Positions 8,983 through 17,470 of a stretch of DNA of 64,000 nt are shown here, piece by piece (positions within the stretch are counted from its first letter, which is position 1; each line of letters begins with the position of its first letter). A model generated the notes under the pieces. It saw only the letters and a list, made by a program, of their open reading frames with translations, ran no database searches and was not told where the DNA came from. This DNA comes from LMUY01 sp965276785 (GTDB lineage: Bacteria > Pseudomonadota > Alphaproteobacteria > Acetobacterales > Acetobacteraceae): positions 1,054,001 to 1,118,000 of the forward strand of contig OZ255629.1 in the NCBI GenBank assembly GCA_965276785.1. The letters are read 5' to 3'. Position numbers and translations under genes: made by a program.

Positions 8983-10560
8983 GTGCGCCGCCGCAGCCTG
9001 CTCGCTGGCGCGGCGGTGGCGCTCGCCGCTCCCTCCATCGCCCGAGCCGACGCGCCCCGCGTGCTGCGGTTCATTCCGCAGAGCGACCTTGCGGTGCTGG
9101 ACCCGGTCTGGACCTCCGCCTACGTTACCCGCAACCATGGCCTGGCGGTGTTCGACACGCTGTATGGCACCGACGGCGCGTATCAGCCGCAGCCGCAAAT
9201 GGTCGCCGGGCACACCACCAGCGCGGATGGGCTGGACTGGACGATGACGCTGCGCGACGGCCTGCGCTTTCACGACGGCGAGCCCGTGCTGGCGCGCGAC
9301 TGCGTGGCGAGCATCCGCCGCTGGGGCGCGCGGGACAGTTTCGGGCAGACCCTGATGGCCGTCACCGACGACATCTCTGCCGAGGGCGACCGCACCATCC
9401 GCTTCCGGCTGAAGCAGCCATTCCCATTGCTCACCGCCGCCCTGGGCAAAGCCGGCTCCAACATCTGCGCCATCATGCCGCAGCGCCTGGCCGAGACCGA
9501 TCCGTTCAAGCAGGTGACCGAAATGATCGGCAGCGGCCCGTTCCGCTTCGTCGCGGCCGAGCGCGTCGTGGGCTCGCTCACGGTTTACGAGCGGTTCGCC
9601 GGTTACGTGCCGCGACCGGACGGAATTGCGGACTTCACCGCCGGGCCGAAGGTCGCCCATTTCGACCGCGTGGAGTGGCACGTGCTGCCCGACAGCGCCA
9701 CCGCGGCCGCGGCGATGCAGAACGGCGAGATGGACTGGTGGGAGAACCCGGCGGTCGACTTGCTGCCGTTGCTGACCCGCAACCCCCGGCTCGCCGTGAC
9801 GCTGCAGGAGCGGACGGGCTATATCGGGGTCATGCGCTTCAACCAGTTGCAGCCGCCGTTCGACAACCCGGCGCTGCGCCGGGCGCTGCTCGGCGGGGTG
9901 AACCAGACCGACTTCATGCAGGCGGCGGCAGGCGATGACCCGGCACGCTGGCGGGTGGGTGTCGGCATGTTCTGCCCCGGAACGCCGATGGCCAGCGACG
10001 CCGGCATGGCCGCGCTCACCGGGCCGCGCGACATGGGCGCGGTGCGCCGGGCGGTGGCCGCCTCCGGCTACAAGGGCGAGCGGGTGGTGCTGCCGATTCC
10101 CAGCGACTTCCCGACCCTGCAAGCACTCGGCGAAGTGGGCGCGGACATGCTCAAGCAGGCCGGGCTGGCGGTGGACGCGCAATCCACCGACTGGGGCTCA
10201 ATGCTGCAGCGCCTGGCCAAGATGGACGGCGTGGCGGCGGGCGGCTGGAGCGTGTTCCACACCTACTGGTCGGGACTGGACATGCTGAACCCGGCGGTGA
10301 ATGCGTCGCTCCGCGGTAATGGCCGCGCCGCCACCCGCGGCTGGCCCGCCGCGCCCAAGCTGGAGGCGCTGCGCACCCAATGGCTGCAGGCGAGCGACCC
10401 GGCGGCGCAAAAGGCCATTGCGGCCGCAATGCAGGTGCAGGCGTTTGAGGATGTGCCGTATATCCCGCTCGGACAGGCGCTGCTACCGACCGCTTACGAC
10501 CGGGGCCTGCATGGCATGCTGAGCGGCTTTTCGCTGTTCTGGAACGTGCAGCGGGGGTAA
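8983..10560 (+). CDS. ABC transporter substrate-binding protein, family 5 (second copy)
   Basis: A 525-residue solute receptor of the SBP_bac_5 family. I start it at GTG 8983 because it gives RRRSLLAGAAVALAAPSIARADA, a signal peptide with a Tat-like double arginine. The longer frame, open to 8839, adds an implausible Cys-rich leader. The family segment WTMTLRDGLRFHDGEPV lies near residue 85. It is only distantly similar by eye to the receptor at 1642. It is not followed by permeases; a thioredoxin gene comes next on the same strand. It may serve the DppBC-type permeases upstream. Confidence 0.87.
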   Translation: MRRRSLLAGAAVALAAPSIARADAPRVLRFIPQSDLAVLDPVWTSAYVTRNHGLAVFDTLYGTDGAYQPQPQMVAGHTTSADGLDWTMTLRDGLRFHDGEPVLARDCVASIRRWGARDSFGQTLMAVTDDISAEGDRTIRFRLKQPFPLLTAALGKAGSNICAIMPQRLAETDPFKQVTEMIGSGPFRFVAAERVVGSLTVYERFAGYVPRPDGIADFTAGPKVAHFDRVEWHVLPDSATAAAAMQNGEMDWWENPAVDLLPLLTRNPRLAVTLQERTGYIGVMRFNQLQPPFDNPALRRALLGGVNQTDFMQAAAGDDPARWRVGVGMFCPGTPMASDAGMAALTGPRDMGAVRRAVAASGYKGERVVLPIPSDFPTLQALGEVGADMLKQAGLAVDAQSTDWGSMLQRLAKMDGVAAGGWSVFHTYWSGLDMLNPAVNASLRGNGRAATRGWPAAPKLEALRTQWLQASDPAAQKAIAAAMQVQAFEDVPYIPLGQALLPTAYDRGLHGMLSGFSLFWNVQRG

Positions 10561-10602
10561 GCCGCCGTATCGCGACCGTGGCCGTGAACCAGGAGACCCA
10601 CC

Positions 10603-11094
10603 ATGATGCGCAGCCTCGCCATCCTCACACTGATTGCCGCCAGCGCCGCCCCCTCGGTCGCCGGGGCCGATGTCGTGAGTGGGACGGCCGCCAAGGTGCC
10701 GACTTACCAGGCCCGCGGCGCCAGCGAGATCGGCAGCGCCGGGCCGTTGGCGCCCTCGCTGCAAGGCAAGCCGGTGGTGGTGCGCATCCATGCGGATTGG
10801 TGCTCGGCCTGCAAGGCGACGCAGACGACCATTGACGACCTGAAGCAGGCCTATGCCGGCAAGATCAGCTTCATCGAGTTCGACGTCACCAACGCCAAGA
10901 CCGCACAAGCCTCTCAGGCGCAGGCGCGGCAACTCGGCCTTGCCAAGTTCTACGACGCCAGCAAGTCCGCAACTTCGACCGTGGCCGTGATTGACCCGCG
11001 CGACGGTAAGATTTACGCCACGTTCTACAACGACGGCAACCTGGGCGACTACAGGACGGCGGTCGATGGCGCGTTGAGCGCAGAAGGCAAATAG
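10603..11094 (+). CDS. Secreted thioredoxin-family protein
   Basis: A 163-residue periplasmic thioredoxin-like protein. An N-terminal signal peptide (LAILTLIAASAAPSVAGA) precedes a thioredoxin domain with the active-site motif WCSAC near residue 65, in place of the common WCGPC. CAGGAGACCC upstream of the ATG provides a ribosome-binding site. The next gene encodes a CcdA-like transporter that passes electrons from cytoplasmic thioredoxin across the membrane. The pair probably forms a small periplasmic disulfide-reducing module. Confidence 0.87.
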   Translation: MMRSLAILTLIAASAAPSVAGADVVSGTAAKVPTYQARGASEIGSAGPLAPSLQGKPVVVRIHADWCSACKATQTTIDDLKQAYAGKISFIEFDVTNAKTAQASQAQARQLGLAKFYDASKSATSTVAVIDPRDGKIYATFYNDGNLGDYRTAVDGALSAEGK

Positions 11095-11158
11095 CCTGCC
11101 CGCGCGCACCGCGTCATGGATCGGGATTGCCGCGAGTATCCTCGTCATTGGCGCCGTT

Positions 11159-11899
11159 GTGTCCGCTGTGGCCTGGGGACCGCTCGGCGATGTTTTGGAG
11201 CGCGAGGTCGGCGTATGGCAGAACGCCATTGCCGGACGGCTACACGGGCCGGGTGCGCTCGATGGCTGGCGGCTCTACCCGATTGCCTTCATAGGCGGCC
11301 TGGTTGCCAGCCTGTCGCCCTGCATTCTGGGCATGCTCCCGCTCAACCTGTCCTATATCGGCGCGGCGAAATTGACCTCGCGGGCGGCCGCAATCCGGGT
11401 TGCCACGATGTTCGTGCTGGGCGTCGTCGTGGTCAACGTGGCGCTCGGCCTGGTTTCGTCGCTGTTTTTCGCGCTGTTTGTGCAGTACCGCGCGCCGGTG
11501 AACATCGGGGTTGGCGTGCTGACCGTGATGATGGGGCTGTGGCTCGCCGGCCTGTTACGCTTGACGCCGCCGCAAATTGCCACCCGTATCCCGCCCGGCG
11601 GCGGCTCTTTCGTCGTCGGTCTCGTCTTTGCCTTGATCGCGTCGCCCTGCGCCAGCCCGATTCTGGTCTTCGTGCTTGGCGCCGCATCGCTGTCCGGCTC
11701 ACCGGTGCGTGCCGTGGGCGCGATGACGCTTTACGCCATTGGCTACACGCTGGTGCTGTTCCTGGCCTCGCTTTCGGCCGGCATTGCCGCGGCGTCCCGG
11801 CGTGTCCTGACGCACTCGGAACTGGTCTCCCGCATCGCGGCGGTCGCGTTGGTCGCAATCGGCATCGGCACCTTCGCCTACGGGCTGCACCAACTCTGA
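11159..11899 (+). CDS. CcdA/DsbD-like membrane thiol-electron transporter
   Basis: A polytopic membrane protein of about 246 residues from GTG 11159. The two conserved Cys-Pro-flanking motifs of the CcdA family are present: ASLSPCILGMLP near residue 45 and ASPCASPILVF near 165. These cysteines shuttle electrons from cytoplasmic thioredoxin to periplasmic partners. The frame is open upstream to a stop at 11077 and encodes a further hydrophobic helix (WIGIAASILVIGAVV). The true start may therefore be a non-standard codon such as CTG 11096. It follows the secreted thioredoxin directly. Confidence 0.85.
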   Translation: MSAVAWGPLGDVLEREVGVWQNAIAGRLHGPGALDGWRLYPIAFIGGLVASLSPCILGMLPLNLSYIGAAKLTSRAAAIRVATMFVLGVVVVNVALGLVSSLFFALFVQYRAPVNIGVGVLTVMMGLWLAGLLRLTPPQIATRIPPGGGSFVVGLVFALIASPCASPILVFVLGAASLSGSPVRAVGAMTLYAIGYTLVLFLASLSAGIAAASRRVLTHSELVSRIAAVALVAIGIGTFAYGLHQL

Positions 11900-11925
11900 C
11901 GTTGGCGCATTGGGCAAGCGCCGGG

Positions 11926-12522
11926 CTAGCGCCGGGGTGCGGTCGCCAGCACGGCGGCCAGGTTGCGGCCGGTGATCATCAGCACGCTTTCGTCGTTGGT
12001 GACCATCAGGGCAGCAGTTGCCCCATCGATGAGCAGCAGGATTTGCTTGGCCACCAATGGCGGTTCAGCAAAGCCGGCTTGGCGCGCTAGCGCCCCGAGA
12101 TAGGCCAGCACTTGGCCGTGGTGCTCGGCGGCAATGTCGCGCAGCCACTGCTCGCCTTTGTCGTGTTCTGCAATCGCGTTCATGAAGGCGCAACCATAGA
12201 AGCGGCCGCTGCCGAACCAGCGGCCCAACGCCGGGGCCACCGCGTGCAGCCGCTCCAGCGGGTCGTCGCCAACCGTTTCGACTGCAGCAAAGAACGCGGC
12301 GCGCCAGTCCGCCCCCTCGCGCGCCAGAACCTCGCGAACCAGCGCCTCCTTGGAGCCGAAGCGGCCATACAGCGCCATCTTGGAGGCGCCCGCGGCGCTC
12401 AGGATGCGATCGATGCCGGTGGCATGGATGCCATGGCGGCAGAACAAATCCCGCGCAGCCTCCACAATGCGCTCGTGAGCGGCAACGTTTCGGTTGGCAA
12501 CGCTAGGTGCGAATTGGGTCAC
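11926..12522 (-). CDS. TetR/AcrR family transcriptional regulator
   Basis: A TetR-type repressor of about 198 residues from GTG 12522; the frame is open to GTG 12600 (224 residues) and neither start has a clear ribosome-binding site. The N-terminal helix-turn-helix reads RIVEAARDLFCRHGIHATGIDRILSAAGASKMALYGRFGS in separate helices over about 45 residues. The C-terminal ligand domain is less conserved. It is divergent from osmC, and a perfect palindrome lies between them at 12620-12633, so it likely represses the osmC operon and itself. The inducer may be an electrophile or acyl thiol (inference). Confidence 0.88.
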   Translation of the reverse strand: MTQFAPSVANRNVAAHERIVEAARDLFCRHGIHATGIDRILSAAGASKMALYGRFGSKEALVREVLAREGADWRAAFFAAVETVGDDPLERLHAVAPALGRWFGSGRFYGCAFMNAIAEHDKGEQWLRDIAAEHHGQVLAYLGALARQAGFAEPPLVAKQILLLIDGATAALMVTNDESVLMITGRNLAAVLATAPRR

Positions 12523-12619
12523 TCGCGTTATGTCGCAAACCGCGCGGCCGCCCGCAAGCCAACTGACGTCCGGCTTCGATGGCACCGTTCTTGCATTCAC
12601 CTGGCGAGCATTGCGTTAG

Positions 12620-12633
12620 ACAGACCGGTCTGT
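12620..12633. promoter_or_regulatory. TetR-type operator (14-bp perfect palindrome)
   Basis: ACAGACCGGTCTGT is its own reverse complement and contains the AGACCGGTCT core typical of several TetR-family operators. It lies 98 nt upstream of the TetR start at 12522 and 47 nt upstream of the osmC start, so one bound dimer could control both directions. Confidence 0.75.
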
Positions 12634-12679
12634 ATGATCGGGGTGGCACCTATGTGCCACCCACCAAGAGGAATTCGCC

Positions 12680-13255
12680 ATGAGCGCCACAACCACGCGC
12701 CCCCAGCAACCCGGCCCCCAGCAACCCGGCCCTGGTGCCGTCACCGGCTGTCTCGCCCCGATCGACCGGGCCGGACTGGATGAGCTGATCGCCAAAGGCC
12801 GCGCCAACCCGCAGGCCATTCGGACCCTCAAGTGCCGCACGGTCGCCGAGGGCCGCTTCCGCCATCTCAATATGATCCGCAACCTGCCACCTTATATCGT
12901 CGACGAGCCGCCCGCTTTGCTCGGCGACGACACCGCGCCCAACCCGTCGGAAGCCTCGCTCGCGGCGTTGGGCTCCTGCTTGGCCGTCGGCATTCACGCC
13001 AACGCGGTGGCGCAAGGCATCACCATCCGGTCGCTCGAACTCGAACTCGAAGCCGACATCAACATCACCGCGGTTTGGGGCACCGGCGACACCAGCCCAA
13101 AGCCGGTCGGTTTCGACGCGGTGCGAGTGAAGGTGCATCTCGATGCCGACGCCCCGAAGGAGCGGCTGGACGCCCTGGTCGCTCATGCCCGCACCTGGTC
13201 ACCGGTGGCCAACACCTTCAGCAAGCCGGTTCCGGTCGAGTGCGAGACGGTTTGA
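12680..13255 (+). CDS. OsmC family protein lacking the second cysteine
   Basis: A 191-residue OsmC/Ohr-fold protein; AAGAGGAA upstream sets the ATG at 12680. Typical members reduce organic peroxides with two cysteines. The first, in ALGSCLAVGIHANA (near residue 100), is present. At the second position, usually CPV, the protein reads TWSPVANTF, so the cysteine is Ser. A Pro/Gly/Gln-rich N-terminal tail (PQQPGPQQPGPG) precedes the domain. It leads an operon with an acyl-CoA dehydrogenase-like protein and a rhodanese, and may bind or transfer a persulfide or acyl group instead of acting as a peroxidase (inference). Confidence 0.85.
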   Translation: MSATTTRPQQPGPQQPGPGAVTGCLAPIDRAGLDELIAKGRANPQAIRTLKCRTVAEGRFRHLNMIRNLPPYIVDEPPALLGDDTAPNPSEASLAALGSCLAVGIHANAVAQGITIRSLELELEADINITAVWGTGDTSPKPVGFDAVRVKVHLDADAPKERLDALVAHARTWSPVANTFSKPVPVECETV

Positions 13256-13277
13256 TCGAGCGAGCAGGAGCCCCGTC

Positions 13278-14396
13278 ATGAGCCAGTCGCTTGCACTCAA
13301 TGCCGGCCAAACCGATGCCGACGAGGTTGGCAGCCCCACGTTGCAGGCGGTGCTTGCGAGCGAACTGGCCCCGCTGGTCGCCGAGGTGGACGCCGGGCAC
13401 TACCCGGAACGGACGCTGCGCCGGATGGGCCAGACGGGGCTGTTCGGCCGCCACCTGGCCCGCTCCGGCTGGCAGGACATGCCGGCGGCGATCACCGGCA
13501 TGGCCGAAGTGGCTGCGGTGTGCATGTCCTCCGCCTTCTGCACCTGGTGCCAGGATGCGTGCGGCTGGTATCTGGAGAACACCGACAACACGGGCCTACG
13601 AGACCTGCTGCAGCCGGGGCTGGCGGAGGGGCTGCTGCTTGGCGGCACCGGCTTGTCCAACCCGATCAAGGCGCTGTCCGGGATCGAGCGGTTTGCCTTG
13701 CGTGCCACGCGGGTGGCAGGCGGCTACAGCGTCACCGGCGTGCTGCCTTGGGTGAGCAACCTAGGGCCAGGCCATTGGTTCGGAACCATTTTCGAAGCGG
13801 CCGACGACCCGGCGCATCGGATGATGGCGATGGTGCAATGCGGCCAGCCCGGCGTCGAGATCCGCCAGAGCGTCCACTTCTCCACGCTGGAGGGCACCGG
13901 TACCTACGTCGTGCGCTTCCGCCAGGCGTTCATCGCCGACGACATGATGCTGGCCGACCCGCTTGGCGAGATGGTGGGCCGCATCCGGCCCGGCTTCGTG
14001 TTGCTGCAGACCGGCATGGGCCTGGGCATCATCCGCGCCAGCATCGATGCGATGGTGGCGGCGGACATGACGCAGGAGAGCACCAACCGCTACTTGCCGC
14101 AGCGGCCGCCCTACTTCGAGGCAGCGCTCGACCGGGTCGGGGCCGAGGTGCGGCGCTTGGCTGCCACGCCGCGCGACGGCTCGGCCGAGTACGTCGGTGC
14201 TGTGTTGCAGGCCCGCTTGCAGGTGAGCGAGCTCACCTTGGAGGCAACCCAGGCCGCGATGTTGCATAGCGGCGCCCGCGCCTTCATCGCAGGCGCTCCC
14301 GTGCAACGCCGGCTGCGCGAAGGGTATTTCGTTGCAATGATAACGCCTTCCACCAGACATTTAACCCGAGAGCTGAGCCGAATGACGCTGAACTGA
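13278..14396 (+). CDS. Acyl-CoA dehydrogenase-like flavoprotein
   Basis: A 372-residue protein of the acyl-CoA dehydrogenase superfamily; AGCAGGAG precedes the ATG at 13278. The helical N-terminal domain carries an AVCMSSAFCTWCQDACGWY segment near residue 80. The middle beta domain includes the G-x-W-like GVLPWVSNLGPGHWFGT near 155. The C-terminal helical domain begins near 230. The usual catalytic Glu is not obvious. Related flavin enzymes oxidise or monooxygenate sulfur and nitrogen compounds. Being between osmC and a rhodanese, it may handle a sulfur compound (inference). Confidence 0.78.
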   Translation: MSQSLALNAGQTDADEVGSPTLQAVLASELAPLVAEVDAGHYPERTLRRMGQTGLFGRHLARSGWQDMPAAITGMAEVAAVCMSSAFCTWCQDACGWYLENTDNTGLRDLLQPGLAEGLLLGGTGLSNPIKALSGIERFALRATRVAGGYSVTGVLPWVSNLGPGHWFGTIFEAADDPAHRMMAMVQCGQPGVEIRQSVHFSTLEGTGTYVVRFRQAFIADDMMLADPLGEMVGRIRPGFVLLQTGMGLGIIRASIDAMVAADMTQESTNRYLPQRPPYFEAALDRVGAEVRRLAATPRDGSAEYVGAVLQARLQVSELTLEATQAAMLHSGARAFIAGAPVQRRLREGYFVAMITPSTRHLTRELSRMTLN

Positions 14397-14425
14397 CCCC
14401 CCGACCCCAGGAAGGAGAGCGTGCT

Positions 14426-15283
14426 ATGCCCGAAAACGTCCTGATCTCGCCCGCTGAACTCGCCTCGTTGATGGAGGCCGGCAATACCGTGGTGATCGAC
14501 ACGCGTTCGCCGGAAAACTATGCCGCCGGGCACATCGCGGGTGCCGTCAACCTGTTCGACATCTTCACCTACCTGGCCATGTCGACCAAAGAGGGCATGG
14601 CCGAACTCAAGGACAAATTCGTCGCTGCGTTCGGCGCCGCTGGAGTTGGCGGGGATGAGACGGTGGTGTTCTACGAGGGCTCGATGACCTCCGGCTTCGG
14701 CATGTCGTGCCGCGGCTACTACTTGATGCGCTTTCTGGGCTATCCCAAGGCGCATGTTCTGCACGGCGGCCTGGCGGCGTGGCAGGCCGCCGGCATGGAG
14801 GTAAGCACCGACGTGCCTATGCCCACAGCAAAGGCGTTTCCGATTTCGGCCGCGGGCGAATACATGATGCTCGACAAGGACGACATGCTGCGTTCGCTTG
14901 ACGACGAGGCAGTGGTGAAGCTCGACGTGCGGGATGTGGACGAGTGGATCGGCACTTCCTCCTCGCCGTATGGCCCGGACTTCTGCCCGCGCAAAGGTCG
15001 CATCCCGGGGGCACGTTGGCTGGAGTGGTATCGCCTAATGAAGCCCACGGCGGCGGGCCCGATGTTCAAGTCGAAGGAAGAACTGCTCGCCGAGCTGCAC
15101 ACGGTGGGCGTGACGCCGCAAACGCCGGTTTACCTCTATTGCTTCAAGGGAGCGCGTGCCTCCAACTCCTTGGTCGCATTACAGGAGGCGGGGGTAAAGG
15201 ACGTGCGGATGTACTTTGGCTCCTGGAACGAATGGAGCCGCGATCCGGCGCTGCCGATCGAGACCGGCATGCCGTTCGGCTAG
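14426..15283 (+). CDS. Tandem-rhodanese sulfurtransferase
   Basis: A 285-residue thiosulfate/3-mercaptopyruvate-type sulfurtransferase with two rhodanese domains. The N-terminal domain (VIDTRSPENYAAGHIAGAVN near 24) has no catalytic cysteine at its loop (FYEGSMTSG). The C-terminal domain carries LDVRDVDEWIG near 160 and the active loop YCFKGARAS near 240, where the Cys takes up the sulfane sulfur. GGAAGGAG precedes the ATG. It is third in the TetR-controlled operon after osmC and the flavoprotein, which makes sulfur transfer the likely theme of the operon. Confidence 0.9.
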   Translation: MPENVLISPAELASLMEAGNTVVIDTRSPENYAAGHIAGAVNLFDIFTYLAMSTKEGMAELKDKFVAAFGAAGVGGDETVVFYEGSMTSGFGMSCRGYYLMRFLGYPKAHVLHGGLAAWQAAGMEVSTDVPMPTAKAFPISAAGEYMMLDKDDMLRSLDDEAVVKLDVRDVDEWIGTSSSPYGPDFCPRKGRIPGARWLEWYRLMKPTAAGPMFKSKEELLAELHTVGVTPQTPVYLYCFKGARASNSLVALQEAGVKDVRMYFGSWNEWSRDPALPIETGMPFG

Positions 15284-15334
15284 AGCATGACCGCTTCTGA
15301 TAGGCGAAGCGCCCATGTTCTAACCCTTTGTTGA

Positions 15335-15382
15335 GAGGCTGATTCACGCTTCAGGTTGAGCCAACCTGAAGCGATCAGCCTC
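15335..15382. repeat. Long hairpin repeat (REP-like), copy 1
   Basis: The core GCTTCAGGTTG - AGC - CAACCTGAAGC is an 11-bp perfect stem (15348-15358 with 15362-15372). Flanking GAGGCTGAT and ATCAGCCTC extend the arms to 15335-15382. It lies between the convergent rhodanese and bamE genes. The same core occurs at 59443-59467. It may end transcription from both sides, but its return elsewhere in the window marks it as a dispersed repeat. Confidence 0.75.
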
Positions 15383-15400
15383 TAAACGGTTCGGCCCGGA

Positions 15401-15904
15401 CTAGCGCCCGAAGCTCGCTCCGCTGCCGCCGGGCCCGCTGCCGCCTCCGCCGCCCAACCCACCGCCAGCCGGCCCGGCGGCGAACTTGCCAACATTGCCA
15501 AGCAGTTGCTGCATGAATGTTGCATCGCTGCCCGGCGACGGGGTAGCCCGGGCGATCATCGTGACCGGCTGGCTATCCTTCTGCCCTAGCCTCTTGACCG
15601 ATTGCAGCACGCCTCGGTCATCGAACGACAGCTCTACCACCGTCTGCGCGTTCACGCCCTGAACCCGGCCTACCCGCGGCTGGGTCAGCTCGCTGATATA
15701 GATCCATGTATTGTCGTCGAACGTGGCCTTTGCGGTCGGTGAGCCGAGCACGCTGGTGACGTCGGCCCGGGTGGATGTTCCCGGCACCAGGTCTTTCATC
15801 TGGTCGGCAGTGACGCGGTTGCCGCGCAACTGCGGCGGGAAGGAGAAATACGAGCAGCCACCCAACAGACCGGCTAGCAAGAGCAGGCAAAGTTGACGTC
15901 GCAC
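15401..15904 (-). CDS. bamE: Outer-membrane assembly lipoprotein BamE (SmpA/OmlA)
   Basis: A 167-residue lipoprotein, accessory part of the BAM complex that inserts beta-barrel proteins. The GTG at 15904 puts the signal peptide and lipobox (LLLAGLLGGC) at the N-terminus. The BamE fold follows: DLVPGTSTRADVTSVLGSP near residue 45 and WIYISELTQ near 75. The C-terminus is an unusual Gly-rich tail, from about residue 140. The frame is open to 15955, but that leader has no support. It is divergent from the bc1 chaperone, as in many alphaproteobacteria. Confidence 0.87.
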   Translation of the reverse strand: MRRQLCLLLLAGLLGGCSYFSFPPQLRGNRVTADQMKDLVPGTSTRADVTSVLGSPTAKATFDDNTWIYISELTQPRVGRVQGVNAQTVVELSFDDRGVLQSVKRLGQKDSQPVTMIARATPSPGSDATFMQQLLGNVGKFAAGPAGGGLGGGGGSGPGGSGASFGR

Positions 15905-16048
15905 AGCGGGCCCATCCCCAATTCGGCGTTGCACATTGACCCGGTCGGCCGCCATACCATGTCCGGGCGACGAAACGCCGGGTTGTCTGGGCAGGGCGTG
16001 TCATGCGCGGCAGGTTCGTGTCAACGTCTGCTTTGGACAGGGGGCAGG

Positions 16049-16600
16049 ATGGCGTTTTTCGGCTTGCTGGGTCGCGGCCGGCATGAGCGGACCGGCTTCG
16101 CTCTCTACAGCGCGGCGGTGCTTGCGGCCCGGCATCCGTATTTCTACACCGTTCTCGCCGTGCCCGACACTCTGGACGGGCGCTTTGACATGGTCGCCCT
16201 ACACGCCAGCGTGCTGATCCGCCGCTTGCGCAGCCTGCCGCCACCCGGCGCGCCGGTCGCTCAGGCGGTGTTCGACGCGATGTTCTCCGACATGGACATC
16301 ACCTTGCGCGAGATGGGCGTGGGCGACATGACGGTGGCGCGCAACGTCCGCGCCATGTGGGAAGCCTTTCATGGCCGCGCGATTGCCTATGAAGCCGCCA
16401 TGGCGGACCCCGATCCGGCCGCCTTGACGCTCGCCTTGGCGCGCAACGTCTGGCGCGGCGGCGATTCGCCTGGCGCCGCTGAACTCGCGCAGATCACCCG
16501 GGCGCTGATCGCGGCGCTTGACGCCACGCCGGCCGAGCGTCTGTTCGCGGGCCGGGTGGCGTTCCCGGCTCCCGTCATGCCCCGGCCGGCCGCGGCATGA
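16049..16600 (+). CDS. Ubiquinol-cytochrome c chaperone (CBP3 domain)
   Basis: A 183-residue protein of the CBP3/UQCC1 family that helps assemble cytochrome bc1 (complex III). The conserved core HASVLIRRLRSL...FDAMFSDMDITLREMGVGD lies at about residues 52-95, with MWEAFHGRAIAYE near 105. ATG 16049 is preceded by GGGGCAGG. The stop overlaps the start of the DUF177 gene (ATGA), the usual alphaproteobacterial pairing. Confidence 0.88.
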   Translation: MAFFGLLGRGRHERTGFALYSAAVLAARHPYFYTVLAVPDTLDGRFDMVALHASVLIRRLRSLPPPGAPVAQAVFDAMFSDMDITLREMGVGDMTVARNVRAMWEAFHGRAIAYEAAMADPDPAALTLALARNVWRGGDSPGAAELAQITRALIAALDATPAERLFAGRVAFPAPVMPRPAAA

Positions 16601-17106
16601 CGGCCGGCCCAGCGGCCGAGTTGGTGCGGCTCGTTGCGGCCGAGCGCGTGGGCACTGCGGGCCTGTCCGTCGCGGTGCAGGCGAGCGAGGCCGAGTGTGC
16701 CGCGATTGCAGCCAGGCTGATGCTTCCCAGCGTGGCGTCGGTGCATTGCGGTTGGCAGTTGCGGCTCAGCTATGGCGGCAGGCTGGAAGCCGAGGGGTCG
16801 TTGCGAGCGCGGCTGCAGCAGGTCTGCGTGGTCAGCCTGGATGCGTTCGAAAGCGAGATTATCGAGGAGTTCGCCGTCCACTTCGTCCCCGCCGGCGCCG
16901 AGGCGGAGGACGGCGACGACCCGGACGAGCCCGACGAAATCCCGTTTGAAGCCGGCTTGCTGGACTTAGGGGAGGCCACGATCCAGCAATTGGCGCTGGC
17001 GCTCGAACCCTATCCGCGCAAGCCGGGAGCCGAGCTGACCATTCCCAACGAGGGCGGCAGCCCGACGCCTTGGGACGCTCTCGCTCAGTGGCGAGAACGC
17101 GATTAG
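16597..17106 (+). CDS. DUF177 / YceD family protein
   Basis: A 169-residue YceD-type protein, a family linked to 23S rRNA accumulation and almost always found upstream of rpmF. An acidic stretch (EAEDGDDPDEPDE) near residues 107-120 and the conserved GLLDLGEATIQQLALALEPYPRKPG near 125-148 identify it. It overlaps the chaperone gene by 4 nt and precedes rpmF, as expected for the family. Confidence 0.88.
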   Translation: MTAGPAAELVRLVAAERVGTAGLSVAVQASEAECAAIAARLMLPSVASVHCGWQLRLSYGGRLEAEGSLRARLQQVCVVSLDAFESEIIEEFAVHFVPAGAEAEDGDDPDEPDEIPFEAGLLDLGEATIQQLALALEPYPRKPGAELTIPNEGGSPTPWDALAQWRERD

Positions 17107-17232
17107 ACTTGGCCGTGCTTGCGGCTGAATCCTGGCTCTGCTAGACGGCGGCGTTTCGGCTGGTGCCAATGTGTTGCGTTTGCCACGCGTCTGGTGAGCG
17201 TGTGGTGGCTTTTAAGGGGAGGGCAGACGCCC

Positions 17233-17436
17233 ATGGCGGTTCCTAAGAAGAAGACCTCGCAATCCCGCATGGGGATGCGGCGCAGCCACCACGCGCTGGT
17301 TGCCTCCGCGTTCGCCGAGTGTGGCAATTGCGGCGAGCTGAAGCGTCCCCATCACGTCTGCCCGCATTGCGGCCACTACGATGGCCGCGAAGTCGTTGCT
17401 GCGGGCAAGGCGCTGAAGGGTGCGGTCCGGGTCTGA
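17233..17436 (+). CDS. rpmF: 50S ribosomal protein L32
   Basis: A 67-residue L32 starting MAVPKKKTSQSRMGMRRS at ATG 17233. It keeps the zinc-ribbon cysteines CGNCG and CPHCG (about residues 30-47). The frame stays open upstream to 17119, but that leader is not part of L32. It sits between the DUF177 gene and plsX in the conserved order. Confidence 0.96.
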   Translation: MAVPKKKTSQSRMGMRRSHHALVASAFAECGNCGELKRPHHVCPHCGHYDGREVVAAGKALKGAVRV

Positions 17437-17470
17437 CCCGTCGGCCCCTGGCGGCGCGGCAACACGCATC

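Noticed and set aside
8860..10182. A 440-codon open frame on the minus strand
   Set aside because: Antisense shadow of the second binding-protein gene.
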